64,000 bases of DNA from Branchiostoma floridae (Eukaryota > Chordata > Leptocardii > Amphioxiformes > Branchiostomatidae), in contig NC_049986.1 in NCBI RefSeq assembly GCF_000003815.2, positions 20,489,720 through 20,553,719 on the forward strand, read 5' to 3'. Of the stretch, positions 22,001 through 43,960 are shown piece after piece (position 1 is the first letter of the stretch; each line of letters begins with the position of its first letter). The notes under the pieces were generated by a model. It was not told where the DNA came from and made no database searches. It saw nothing but the letters and a program-made list of their open reading frames with translations. The position numbers and the translations under genes are program-made.

Positions 22001-24578
22001 AACTGAACTGGCTGAACCGTATGTGATAATGTTATTGTATGTGTCTCGATAACCTGGGTAGTACGGATACGATTAATCATGTTTACAGACAAAAAAAATC
22101 ACCAAAATGCTTTTATGATCTTTTATCATTCACACTTCATCATAACACTTCAAATTAGCCTGGGTACTATCCAATATTACTACAGGGTCTGCCTTGAAAA
22201 TTTTTGCAAGGAGCCCCGGTAGGAATCGGATGGTACCCAGGCTACTTTATGAGAAGACCTCGGGAAAACATTTTATATGTTGTAACTTTCAATATCTCAT
22301 CTTTATTTTAATCGACTGCCAACGTACCTGGAATGTTTCCGGGTCAATCAGCCCGTTCTGCTGGATGTACTTCCAGGTCATCGTCATGTTCTTCAGGAAG
22401 GACGTGTCGTTGGTGTGTCTGTGGCAAGATTAATAACGTTTCGTTATAACTAAACGTTTCTTCTTCTCTTGATTAATTTCCGATCGTTTTTACATGTAAA
22501 AATGCGGATTGACTTCATTCGTTTGAAATGGTATATTTTTACATCGTCGATTGATCCTTGCATTACATATCTGGGGAAAGACTACCCTTATCTCGCCTGG
22601 TTTCATTCTGCAGTGACTTATTGAAACAGACCTGTACAACTTGGCGCTGAGTACCAGCATCTGTACGTTCGTGATGGTGGTTTTCTTGTCGTAGAACCAG
22701 TAGCCTCCTGCAAACATACATTCACATGTCATCTGTTTCAATGCGCTTGATATTTGAAGTGGAAGCCATAGATATAGAATAGAGGTACCAGCCCAACCGC
22801 GAGAAGGATCACCCAATGGTTGGAGGGTGATCCGAATCGCGGAAAGGCAGGTACCGATGGTGATTGTATTCTTATCATTATATCTCCCCTAAAACAAACA
22901 CACACACACACACGCACACACACATGGTGTTCACGAACAAAAAACTGTAAGATCAAGACCATCAATATCCCAGATATGGCATGACATATGGAACAGTTAA
23001 ACATCGAAACTTTGAAGATACTAGATTCAAGCCAGCCAAGTGTTTCACCTCCACATGTGCCTGTTTGGTCCCAACCGTACTGGTAGTTCCAGTCGTGAAT
23101 CTGCTTCGCCAAGGACAGGAAATCCTCGTCACCAAGAACCTGGGATGGATTTTAAATTCTGGTTAGAGATCTTTACTTCATACAGAATTGCTTGGATTTC
23201 AAACCACAAGGGTATTAGAATGGCGTTTCTAAGAAAGAACGTTTGATAAAAGGAATGTTTGAGAGTATAAAAAATTACGGACCAGAGTTTTTCATGATAA
23301 AGACGTTAAAGTAAAATTGAAAAGTTGGTGATTGCGTTCGACACCTCATATATCCTGAGGTAGCTGAGCGCGAACCACGCCATGTCGTCATAGGAGGGGG
23401 CAGGCGCGTAGGCTAGCAACAGGTCAGACAGCTGACGTAGGGACGACTTCAGGCACGTCTTGTATCTGTATATCAATCAATCAAATAAACAATCAAATGA
23501 TAATACAAACAGATAAACATAATTACAGTTTCAAAAAGTAGTAGTCTAGTCTCGTTGCCTCTTTATGGGAATCCCAGTAAGCTAAACAAGATGGCGTAAA
23601 GGCTAGCTGTAGACCACCATTTTGTTATCTTTTAAACATAAAATAACTTGGTGAGTAGTTAAATGTCTATCAATAGCATCAGGTTGGTAGGTCATGAGAA
23701 ATTAAAGTTCATATAGAACAACTTTCATTTGGCCGGCTCATCAGTACTTTCTCAGCTGCATTCCTCGGGGTCACAACGGTCTCTACTTCTCGTTTTGGTA
23801 GTACTACCCAATTTATATGATATTTCATTGCATGCAAAAAGCACATAGTACTGCTGCTTACCTGGTGTGGTTACCGTAGTGCATGAAGTTCGCGAAGGTC
23901 TCCAGAACCGCACCGTTCTGCCAGAAGCCGTCAAAGCCATTCCATACCTAAAGGTAAACATGTGCTTTAATCATGTTTATATATATATGCCTACATGTAT
24001 AAGTTGTGTAAAGGTAGAAAATGTTACTTGAGTTCACTTTATTTTCTGAGTGCTTTGATTCAATCTATTCGCGGTAGATGTGGACGAGGAAAGGAGGTTT
24101 TTGCCGTGTCGATAAAATTCTATAGCACAAAATCACATTCGTTGTCATGTTTTTGAGTGCCTCTGTGATAATAAAATCACCGCGAGCATTTCACTATTTA
24201 TGTGTTCATATGCACTTAGAATAAGGTTAATAAAGCACCTATAAAAGTTGAAAATTTGTAAAGGAGTGAAAAGTGTTAGGAAAATATACATGTACAATGT
24301 AAACTTATCTCACTCCATCCCCTCCGCTACATTAGGCAGGAGTTGAGGTTCACATTTGGTGCAAGGTCACAAGTCCCCACCTGATAGCTGAAGAGCCCGG
24401 CTATGGGAGACGGGAACCAGTTCCGCTGCAGTGCCAACTGAGTCCGGCAGGCCCACAGCGCCGTGCTGGAGTTACCGAACATTTCCGCCGTGCAGTCTTC
24501 TGGCGTGGGCGCTGATGAGGACGACAACTTCACCAAAATGAGCGCCAGAAAGATCCACAACCCCCTTACAGCCGCCAT
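19004..24578 (-). CDS. Secreted GH76 glycoside hydrolase (alpha-1,6-mannanase family) with cysteine-rich tail
   Basis: Ten exons: 24381-24578, 23862-23947, 23345-23465, 23049-23139, 22632-22707, 22328-22418, 21143-21374, 20641-20731, 20078-20219 and 19004-19219, all GT-AG and in phase; product 447 residues. It opens with a signal peptide (residues ~5-23, LWIFLALILVKLSSSSA). GH76 hallmarks follow: VWNGFDGFWQNGAVLETFANF, the catalytic Asp pair in SYDDMAWFALSYLR (D121-D122), WNYQYGWDQTGTCGGGYWFY, NVQMLVLSAKLYR and FKTFNSGVLVGGL-like motifs. GH76 enzymes cleave alpha-1,6-mannose backbones of fungal and bacterial mannans. The last exon adds a PPVPPP linker and an eight-cysteine tail (C-x4-C-x5-CC-x7-CC-x5-C-x4-C), granulin/knottin-like. 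Many N-glycosylation sequons are present. GH76 is mainly known from fungi and bacteria, so an intron-rich animal copy is notable. Substrate and origin are inferred. Confidence 0.9.
21570..21817 (-). pseudogene. Partial duplicate of GH76 exon 7
   Basis: From 21817 leftward the sequence repeats exon 7 (starting VSNIATYSCTGNRDFNKTF) for about 150 nt with an acceptor, then diverges after RVAQA and has no usable donor. A further ~30-bp fragment of the exon start (agctgtaggtggctatgatgg) sits near 21571. The three exon starts are ~222 bp apart (21349, 21570, 21792). Confidence 0.75.
22156..22244. mobile_element. TAGCCTGG-family MITE
   Basis: TAGCCTGGGTACTATCC on the left and its near complement GGATGGTACCCAGGCTA on the right, 89 bp in all, in a GH76 intron. 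Confidence 0.65.
22890..22925. repeat. (CA)n microsatellite
   Basis: A run of CA dinucleotides with one CG interruption, inside GH76 intron 4. Confidence 0.9.
24069..24195. mobile_element. Degenerate remnant of the TACTGTAAA MITE family
   Basis: Scattered matches (ttcgcggtag at the left, aaaatcaccgcgagcatttcac at the right) to the intact 211-bp copies at 38032 and 51360. The interior is diverged. Confidence 0.35.
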
Positions 24579-25313
24579 GTTTCTGCTGAATGAACTTTGG
24601 AGCGCCTGCTTACTAGTGCCGTTGTTTACGTTTGCAAAATGTCAAAGGTTGTTTGTTCTACTGAAATGGCTCAAGGACGCGTTCGCAGTGGACCACAGTC
24701 TTTCTTTCAGGGCGAGTGGACACCTGATCGCGAATTGTTGTTATCATGATATTTAGCATGGACTAAGTAAGTGTCTTCTATTGGGTTTGTTGTCATTTCT
24801 CAAACGGCACGAAGGTTCCTTTTACGTGCAAATTGAAAGACAAAGACGGGCAATACTGATGACGAAACTCGTAACCTAACCAACCTTGTGGGTTTTATTC
24901 TTAAAAGTCGTCTATATATATATGTATCGCATGAATGTACATGTCGTTACAGACTAAAGATTAATATTGTAATATATATTAAGAAATGTAAAACATCGAC
25001 CGTTCTACATAGATTTCAATATTTTGTAACTAGATGCAAAACTTACTCGAACCAGCAACTTAATGCTATTAATCCGTAACTTCTCGATCTATCTGTAAAT
25101 GATGACTTATCAACTACATTTACACAAAAATATCCTCTAACACAATATAACTTGCCATAAATTTGATAATGAGTGCTAGATTGCGATATCGGAGTAAATC
25201 GAACAATGAGGTATAACGGCATCTCGATCTATCAATAAACATCATAGTGCACACATATTTGCGGCACATCTACCCAGATGTACAGCCTGCGAAGTCCTTA
25301 CTCATCCACGCCC
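24579..25313. other. Intergenic stretch upstream of the GH76 gene
   Basis: Lies between the GH76 start codon and the duplicated 3' end of the fibrinogen-lectin gene. It is AT-rich with no coding signal. It should hold the GH76 promoter, but no element can be assigned. Confidence 0.4.
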
Positions 25314-25459
25314 CCTCTACTCTACCCCCTCCCCTCACGCAGGCGTTATCCTCATGACACTCCCCTTATCTGTATCCGTGCAACGCCCCCCCCCCCCTCA
25401 TGCTATCCTCGGTCCCTCTAGTAGGATTTACTCTATCCCCTCTATCTCTCCCCCTCCCC

Positions 25460-36806
<11,347 letters not shown>

Positions 36807-38031
36807 CTTTTCGAACTGGGAAGCGCGCGGCTATCTGCTGTGGCATCTTGCTCTTCTGTTTTTCCCGGGCAACCGAAGTAAACCGCACCGCACGTCGCGA
36901 CTCAGGGGCGGCCGGGAAAGGCGTTGGCATTTATTGGAGTAAATTTGAGCGGAAGCGGTAGAAAAGAGAGAGATTGTTTTTCAGGAAAATATACGCACTA
37001 TGTGGTCACATTTGTTTGCTTCGTTTGCGTAACAGGAAATGGGGTTGATCATGAACAGTCATTGAATTCAAAGAATACAACCAACTTATCCACATTTACA
37101 CGCTTTGAATTATTTGTCTCTTAACGTGACGTTATGTATGTATATCATCAAATAAAGTTTCCAAACTTCTCGTGTTAAAATAGGTTCACACGTGCGTATA
37201 TATTCAAAACGCGTATGGGTCCGTATAGAATTCTTCCCCTTTACCGGGCTGCACAGGTTGCTGTTAACATCATAGAAATTGGAAAAGTTTAGTCAGATAA
37301 ATGGTCGCAAACCATACTCCCCGGCCAGCTAACTCCTCTGGCATGTTATCTGACTAAATTTGTCTAATTTCTACTATTTTTCCAGCAACCTGCGCAGGAA
37401 AAGTTAGTGAATTAACGTAAATGAGGGGTGGATGAAAAGCTAACTGATACATAAATGCGGCTTGCGCAACTGAAAACCGTAAGGTGTAAGGAAACAATTA
37501 TCATCTACCACATTTATCAACTGATGTTATGAAAAGTCAATCAGAATTTAAATAGCTATAGTAGTGACAAAATCTTGATTCAATGTGTATTTATTATTCT
37601 AGATCTTTTGGCGCTGGGAAAAAGGATGGCATATTCTTCTTAACTGTCCTTTTTTTCGCCTTTTCTTCACCTGATGTACTTTAATAGGTAACGGCATCTG
37701 CCCCCTACATCGCAAATCGTTTCATCAGGTTGGTAAGTTAATCATATTATAAGGTTCTTCAAACGTTCTTCAACGTTTCGGTGTCTTCAGGGTTAGAATG
37801 GCTGCTACTTTTATAGCCAATCACGGTAGGTGGCGCTGCAGCAGCGAGGATGCCGTCCCAAACGTGGCTCAATCCCCCCTCATCTCTGTTCATGACTGGA
37901 GCTGACTTCCACTAGGACAAATGTTGGAAGCGAGTACTGTTTCGGTTTTGCTGGAAGAACCTTACTATATGGGTCCCTACATGCAGTTTGTGTGCGCTGG
38001 CCAGTCGTTTTTTTAAATTTTTATATCGCAC
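36807..38031. other. Intergenic stretch upstream of the FReD lectin
   Basis: Should contain the FReD-lectin promoter. No motif is assignable. It includes the fold-back listed at 37250. Confidence 0.4.
37250..37396. mobile_element. Fold-back sequence with ~45-bp arms
   Basis: GCACAGGTTGCTGTTAACAT...GTTTAGTCAGATAA on the left pairs with TTATCTGACTAAATTTG...CCAGCAACCTGCGCA on the right, around a ccggccagctaactcct loop. It looks like a MITE; no clear target duplication. Confidence 0.55.
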
Positions 38032-38242
38032 TACTGTAAACGCATTTAAGTTCGCGGGGATTTAATTTCAACGGTTAGCGGGAAAAGCACTTTTCGCGGT
38101 GGTTTTAAGTTCGCGGTACTACCATGCAGTGTAGTCTCTTACTGTCATGTTCGCGGTGGTTTTTAATTCGCGGTGAAGCGGCCCCCGCGAAAACCGCGAA
38201 CATAAAACCACCGCGAGCATTTAGTGCATTTGTTGTACAGTA
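38032..38242. mobile_element. TACTGTAAA MITE (TA-flanked), copy 1
   Basis: A 211-bp element with internal 'cgcggtggttttaagttcgcgg' direct repeats and a complementary right half. The ends are TACTGTAAACGCATTTAAG and ...TGTACAGTA. A copy of identical length is at 51360-51570. The TA flank fits a Tc1/mariner-type MITE. Confidence 0.75.
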
Positions 38243-39273
38243 TTTCTCAGGGACAACACAAGCGTTTACTACTAGTAGTTGCAACCATCAGTGATCAACA
38301 CTACAATACTGGATCTACAATTGTCAAATAATTTAGACGTTGACTATATTTTGACAAGCAGTAAAGCAACGGGCTAAGAAAAAGCATTCCATAGCATGTA
38401 GTGACCGACTAGCGGTTTTCTCTCACGGAAATGGGTCATCAGGTTGCATTACATCATTGTCACCTTTGACCCGCGGATGTGCTTGTCCGCCATTTTGATT
38501 GGGCAAGCTGATGGCGCTATTTTTGTTTTCATTCGGAGGAGAAAACTTTTTCATCTCTGCATAATTCGACACCGTAAGAACTAGACACCAACACCGCCTG
38601 ATAGGTAAGACCTTTATGAACTTAACAGTGACTTTGTGTGAGAAAATACAGCACAATACGCGTGTGAGTAATGTTATTTTGTGGAATTCTTGGGGGTGCG
38701 GGGAGGGGTTGGCGGTGGGGGCATCTCTACTAGAAGAAAGAAATGTCTTATTTTTCTTCATCAGATAATTCGGCACTTGGACAGCCCAGCCTCTAGTGAC
38801 TAAGTCAATCAGTACAAACTATGGTCTGACCATACCCGGAACAACAAGTTATGATTAGGGTTAAGGTTTGGGTTGAGTTATAAATAATAATTATAATTAT
38901 AATATAGTTATAATGGTTGAAGTAAAACTTGACCGAAGGAGGCCATACTGTATATGTACAAATGTATAGTGGTTGGGGCTAGACTGTTGGTTGTAGCAAG
39001 GAGGCAAAAACATAAACATTTTAACCTCCTTAGTTGGAGTCAGATGCAGAAGCCAGTAAGAATTTGCTCCTGTGCAATCTACAACACACAACATAGGTTG
39101 AGTTAACAAAATGGTGATTCATGTCAAATGGTTGTTAGACTTAGAGTTCTAAAAGACAGAGGTAAAAAAAATGCACGAGTGTACCAATTGGTAACAAGCT
39201 GAGACAGGTCCGAGAGTGCAGACATGCTACTACAAATGCAGTACCAGTAGTAGTCTGTTCTTGTCTGTAGATA
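38243..39273. other. Intergenic stretch
   Basis: No coding or RNA gene signal. Simple AT-rich runs near 38885-38915. Confidence 0.4.
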
Positions 39274-39500
39274 TAGCCTGGATACCAGTCCCTCGCTCTA
39301 TACTATAGCCCTTTCGCGGTAATATGTCACAAGCCCCAGTCTCTATTTGCACTCAGAGGTAATTGGCACCCGGTTTTTGATAACTATCATGCTGTGCGAG
39401 AGATAATCAGGGCCCGCGTGCTGTGTTTGGCGGCGGGGAAAATCGGTTGCCGGCCGGAAGAGATTAGCGAGTATAGCACAGCGGTTTGGATACCAGGCTA
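39274..39500. mobile_element. TAGCCTGG-family fold-back, 227 bp
   Basis: TAGCCTGGATACCAG on the left and GGATACCAGGCTA on the right. An internal arm pair (ctatactatag / gagtatagcaca) is diverged. Confidence 0.55.
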
Positions 39501-39882
39501 GTCTGTAGACAGTGGGGCACTTTGGTGGCACATGACACAAATTCTCACAAGTCCTATACTCTGTAGTGAGTTTGCCCATGAGGTGTACAGTGTACTGTTA
39601 AGATTGACCTTGCCTACAGACAGTCCTAGCTGAGACTGAGGTCTAAAGATACAGAATTGTTTGACATTCTTTAACCTCTGGCACTTCTTCTTTTTCTGTC
39701 CCTCTATAATAAAAACCCCTACTCACACTGTGTGAGGTATCACTGAGGTGGGAGGGGAGCATCAGGGATTACTACAGGCCTACTAGTAGGGTTGTATTAT
39801 GTTTTTTTTTTTTTTTTTTCTAAAGTTGATGTCATCTGTTCCATTTTCTAATTGTTTCTGTTTGTTTCGATATGTTATAGAC

Positions 39883-42483
39883 ATGGAGGAGCAAAGCTCT
39901 GTCGTCGTGCATCTACTGGACAAAAATGCCCCTGTCATGATTTTGGCCGTGTCTGGTAAAGGTCCAGGGAACGAGAACGACTGCAGAGAGGACCAGATAA
40001 CAGACGTAACATGGCAGCAGGACAAGGATAGGCAGAGTCTATGTGATTCACCACAGCTTAGTAGGAAACATACAGCTAGAAAAGTCTACTGTTGCACTTG
40101 GTGCAACTATTCCACGACAAAGAAAAAATTGATAAAGGTTCATGTTCAAAAACATGACAAGGACAAGCCCTACATCAGGACAGACAGCAGAGAGGACCAG
40201 ACAACAGTCACGGGAAGGCAGCTGGACCAAGAAAGGGAGAGTCCGTGTGAGGAAACCCACAGTGAAGGGTCAGCCCAGCATTATCATGTTTGTGAGGAAT
40301 GTGGGTACAGGACAAGCTGGCTCGCAATCCTTTCTGTACACAGAAGAAAACATACAGGAGAAAACTCTTGTAGTCGTGAAATGTCTGCAGAACTTGACAA
40401 TAACGAGACCAGTAGCAGAACAGAAACAGAATGGCAGCAGGACGAGAACGAGAGGTCCAGGGATGAAACATGCTCGGTGAACTCTGTCCATCCTGGAGAC
40501 AAGTCTCTCTTACATGCTAGGCATCGAGACAAGAATGATTCGCCACGGCCTAGTAAGAAACGTACAGCTAGAAAATTGTACTGTTGCAATCATTGCAGCT
40601 ACTCCACGAGAAATAAGAAATTGATTAAGGTACATGTAAAAGTACATAACAAAGATAAGCCATACATCAGGCCTAGGACAGACAGCAGAGAGGACCAGAC
40701 GACAGACACAGGAAGGCAGAAGGACAATGAAAAGAAAAGTCCATGTGAAGAAACAAACAGTTTAGGCTCTACCCAGTATGGTATAAACAGGACAGAGAGC
40801 AGAGAAGACCAAACAGCAGACACAGGAAGGCAGCAGCAGGACAAGGAAAGGGAGAGTCCATGTGAGGAAACCTACATTGTAGGCCCTACCCAGTTTGAGA
40901 AAAGGACAGACAGCAGAGAAGACCACACAACAGACACAGGAAAGCAGCAGGACATAGACTCTAACAGTAAAGGTGCTACCAAATGTGAACATGTGTGTAG
41001 GGAGTGTGGATACAGAACAAGTCGACTGGCAAACCTTACAGAACACATGAAAAAGCATGCAGGGGAAAACCCTTACAGTCGTGAAATGTCAGAAAAAATT
41101 GACGATAACCAGGCCAGCAGTGGGGAGGACCAGATGTCAGACGTAGAATGGCAGCCCGAAGACGATGGCAGCTCAAGCGATGAACCATGCTTCGTCAACT
41201 CTGTCCAACCTGCAGACAAATCTTTCCTACATGCGTATGAAAGGCATCTAGACGAGAATGATTCACCACGAAACAATACAGCCAAAAATGTTCACTGTTG
41301 CACTCGGTGCAGCTATTCAACGAGGAATAAAAACTATTTGAAGCTACACATGCAAAAACATGCCAAAGACAAGCCTTACAAATGTAACAAGTGTGGATTC
41401 AAAACTGCCCATAGAAGAAGACTGTCTATGCATATGAGGGACAAACATTCAGATAAAAGGCCTCACAAATGTGACCAGTGTGACTATTCCGCATCGAGGA
41501 AAAACACGCTTGACCAACACATGCTCACGCACACCGGTGAGAAACCCCACATGGGTGAAGTATGCGGGTACGTAACGGCACATAAGTCGCGGCTGGTAGT
41601 GCATAAGAGAGGGCACACCGGTGAGAAACCCTACAAATGTGACCAGTGTGACTTTGCCGCGGTGACAAAAACTCGTTTAGATGACCACATGGTTAGACAC
41701 ACTGGCAAGAAATACCTCAAGTGTAAACAGTGTTCATACAAGACTGCCCGTAGGCCTCAGTTGTTGGTGCATATGAGGACACACACAGGCGAAAAACCCT
41801 TCAAGTGTGACTGGTGCGACTATTCTGCTGCGCTGAAAATGACTCTTGATAGGCACGTCGTGGCTAAACATACCAGCGTTAAACCCTTCCAGTGTGACAT
41901 GTGCGACTATGCTGCAGTACAGCGATTCACATTAGTGCAACACAAGGCGAGGGAACACACTCTCACACAGACTGGTGATCAGAGACCCTACAAATGTGAT
42001 CAGTGTGACTTTTGTACTACGGAAAAGAGGTACTTAGACCGACACGTTCTGAAGCACAGTAGTGAAAAACCCTTCATGTGTGATGAGTGCGGATACATGA
42101 CGCGTTACAAATACCAACTCACAGTTCACAAGAGAAAACACTCAGGAGAGAGACGCTACAAGTGTCACCTGTGCGACTATGCTGGTGCTCGGAAATGTAA
42201 TTTAGATCAACACATGGTTAAACACTCTGGTGAGAAACCCTTTGTGTGTGGGGAGTGCGGGTACAGAACAGCTGATAAGTATTACCTCAAGAAACATGAG
42301 GCTAATAAACACAATGTACATAACAAGATTGACTTACACAAGACAAAGAAAAGTGACTCGCAGTTACACAAGGTTGAGACAAACAAGAGCGACTTGCAAA
42401 AGACCAAAAAGGGCAACACACGGGGCTTCCCTACAGCACAGGAAACAATAGAAGCTTGCCAGGTTATTGTACAACCTGATTAA
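39883..42483 (+). CDS. C2H2 zinc-finger protein, 16 fingers
   Basis: Probable nuclear DNA-binding protein. The coding exon starts at ATG 39883 (MEEQSSVVVHLL...), three bases after a splice acceptor (ttatag, AG at 39879-39880), so the upstream poly(T)-rich frame is intronic and a 5' non-coding exon must lie further left. The single coding exon encodes 866 residues. Four isolated fingers in the N-terminal half (~68, 134, 231, 368) alternate between YCCxxCxYST and HVCxECGYRT types. Acidic linkers between them repeat a SREDQTTDTGRQ...SPCEET motif about six times. From ~471 to ~835 there are twelve fingers, mostly tandem with TGEKP-type linkers. Finger 8 (HMGEVCGY) has lost its first cysteine, so it should not bind zinc normally. 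The YKCDQCDY/FxT finger class resembles REST/ZNF-array proteins of invertebrate chordates. Target unknown. Confidence 0.93.
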   Translation: MEEQSSVVVHLLDKNAPVMILAVSGKGPGNENDCREDQITDVTWQQDKDRQSLCDSPQLSRKHTARKVYCCTWCNYSTTKKKLIKVHVQKHDKDKPYIRTDSREDQTTVTGRQLDQERESPCEETHSEGSAQHYHVCEECGYRTSWLAILSVHRRKHTGENSCSREMSAELDNNETSSRTETEWQQDENERSRDETCSVNSVHPGDKSLLHARHRDKNDSPRPSKKRTARKLYCCNHCSYSTRNKKLIKVHVKVHNKDKPYIRPRTDSREDQTTDTGRQKDNEKKSPCEETNSLGSTQYGINRTESREDQTADTGRQQQDKERESPCEETYIVGPTQFEKRTDSREDHTTDTGKQQDIDSNSKGATKCEHVCRECGYRTSRLANLTEHMKKHAGENPYSREMSEKIDDNQASSGEDQMSDVEWQPEDDGSSSDEPCFVNSVQPADKSFLHAYERHLDENDSPRNNTAKNVHCCTRCSYSTRNKNYLKLHMQKHAKDKPYKCNKCGFKTAHRRRLSMHMRDKHSDKRPHKCDQCDYSASRKNTLDQHMLTHTGEKPHMGEVCGYVTAHKSRLVVHKRGHTGEKPYKCDQCDFAAVTKTRLDDHMVRHTGKKYLKCKQCSYKTARRPQLLVHMRTHTGEKPFKCDWCDYSAALKMTLDRHVVAKHTSVKPFQCDMCDYAAVQRFTLVQHKAREHTLTQTGDQRPYKCDQCDFCTTEKRYLDRHVLKHSSEKPFMCDECGYMTRYKYQLTVHKRKHSGERRYKCHLCDYAGARKCNLDQHMVKHSGEKPFVCGECGYRTADKYYLKKHEANKHNVHNKIDLHKTKKSDSQLHKVETNKSDLQKTKKGNTRGFPTAQETIEACQVIVQPD

Positions 42484-42659
42484 TCTCCGAGCAGATCCTA
42501 TGGTAGCATAAGATAGTATCAAAAGCTGGCAGAGGAGTGAAGCCGGTTTACGAGTGTGTTTCGTTACCGGGCAAATGGCAAATGGACACCTCTTGGCTGA
42601 CTACACTCCTTGGCCAGTATGGTCCTATCTTATGCCATTGTAGGATCTGCTTGGAGATT
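42483..42659. mobile_element. CTCCAAGCAGATCC-type MITE, copy B, abutting the zinc-finger stop codon
   Basis: ATCTCCGAGCAGATCCTATG on the left and GTAGGATCTGCTTGGAGAT on the right, with inner arms AGATAGTATCAAAAGCTGGC... and complement. The flanks ACAACCTGATTA and ACAACCGGATGA match at 10 of 12 bases, suggesting a ~12-bp target duplication. The last base of the zinc-finger TAA is the first base of the element. Confidence 0.8.
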
Positions 42660-42900
42660 ACAACCGGATGAGAGCATGTCAGCGTGCATGAGAAATGCTG
42701 ACCCCGGCATCTGGCAGACCATCAGGACAAATTTGTGGCCCCAGAGCCCAGCCGGGGCTTATTTAAATTTCCCTCGCAAAGCTCAGTCGTACAGTAGACA
42801 CATACTGGGACACTTTTCTATTCTGATTTTAATGTGTGACTGAAGGACACACATGTGAAACCTAATGGAAAACATAGCTAACTAGAGTTCGGTGACCTCA

Positions 42901-43960
42901 TACCTCCATGAAAATTTAAAGCTTTCGTAAATTTCATGCAATTGACTAAGACATTAACATAATGTATGCATGGTGTTGTTAATCATTGACTAACGTTCAC
43001 ATGTCACAATTATAAAATTCCCATTATTAATCATAAAGAGGTTTTGCAATTTTTACATAAATTATGCAAATAAGTTCCTCATTACCATATTTGGTATCTG
43101 CTTATATTCAACCTATCATAATTAACATGTGTTACATGTATTGAGGTCCAGTTATTGAAAACAATGGAACTGTACAATTTCCTCATTAATTATACAAATT
43201 CAGTCATCATTTGCATAACATGTATATCATTATGAACATCTTTGCCTAAGCTACCTGCATGCCTAAAATGCAGGCAATCCGTCGTTCCTTTCTGCAGTAA
43301 CCCTTTTTGGAGTGTCTTGTCAAAAACACCACTGCAGTTCCACAATTGAATGTTAGGGGACTGAAACTTGCCCCACTTTGTCATGACGCTAAAAGCTATC
43401 TACCACCCAAATGTCACGACCATATCACGTCCGGGACAAGAGATACATTGAAAAAAACTGCTATGATAGAATATTCTCATTAATTATGCAAATGTACTCC
43501 TATTTTGCATAATTAGTATTTTATCTTGTACAACATTGTCTAAGGTACCTACATACCAAAAATCATGAAAATCCGTTATTCCCTTCTTGAGTTATCCTCG
43601 TCAGAAGTTTTTTTTACAAAAATGCCCCTGCTATCCCAAAACTAGACGCTAGGGGGCCCAAACTTATTTCATTTTTTCCTGAGCACAAGAGCTATCTAAT
43701 ACTTAAAAATCTTGACCATAGCATGTTCAGAACACCGAGATGGCAAAACCGGATGTTGCGCTGCAGTACCAAGGTCACACACCAGGGGGCCCAAAATTGA
43801 CCTTGACCTTCGTCTTCCCAACCCCTACCCACATACCAAATATCATCGTAGTCCATCAAGAGGTTCTCAAGTTATGCTGACCACAATATGCGGACACACA
43901 CACACAGAGACACACACACAGACACACTCAAAACTATACCTCCATTTTTTCATGGAGGTA
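42901..43960. mobile_element. ~1.06-kb non-autonomous element with TACCTCCATGAAAA termini
   Basis: The left end TACCTCCATGAAAA and right end TTTTCATGGAGGTA are perfect inverted copies. The interior has several degenerate 'attaattatgcaaat'-type and 'catcaa.aggtt.tcaagttatgct' segments and a (CA)n/(GACA)n tract at 43893-43930. Related degenerate sequence is at 9352-10480, and part of the inverted family occurs near 46480-46830. There is no transposase. Confidence 0.7.

Noticed and set aside
39799-39882. Zinc-finger protein starting at the upstream in-frame Met
   Set aside because: This start lies in a poly(T) tract upstream of a clear splice acceptor; MEEQSS... at 39883 is the better start.
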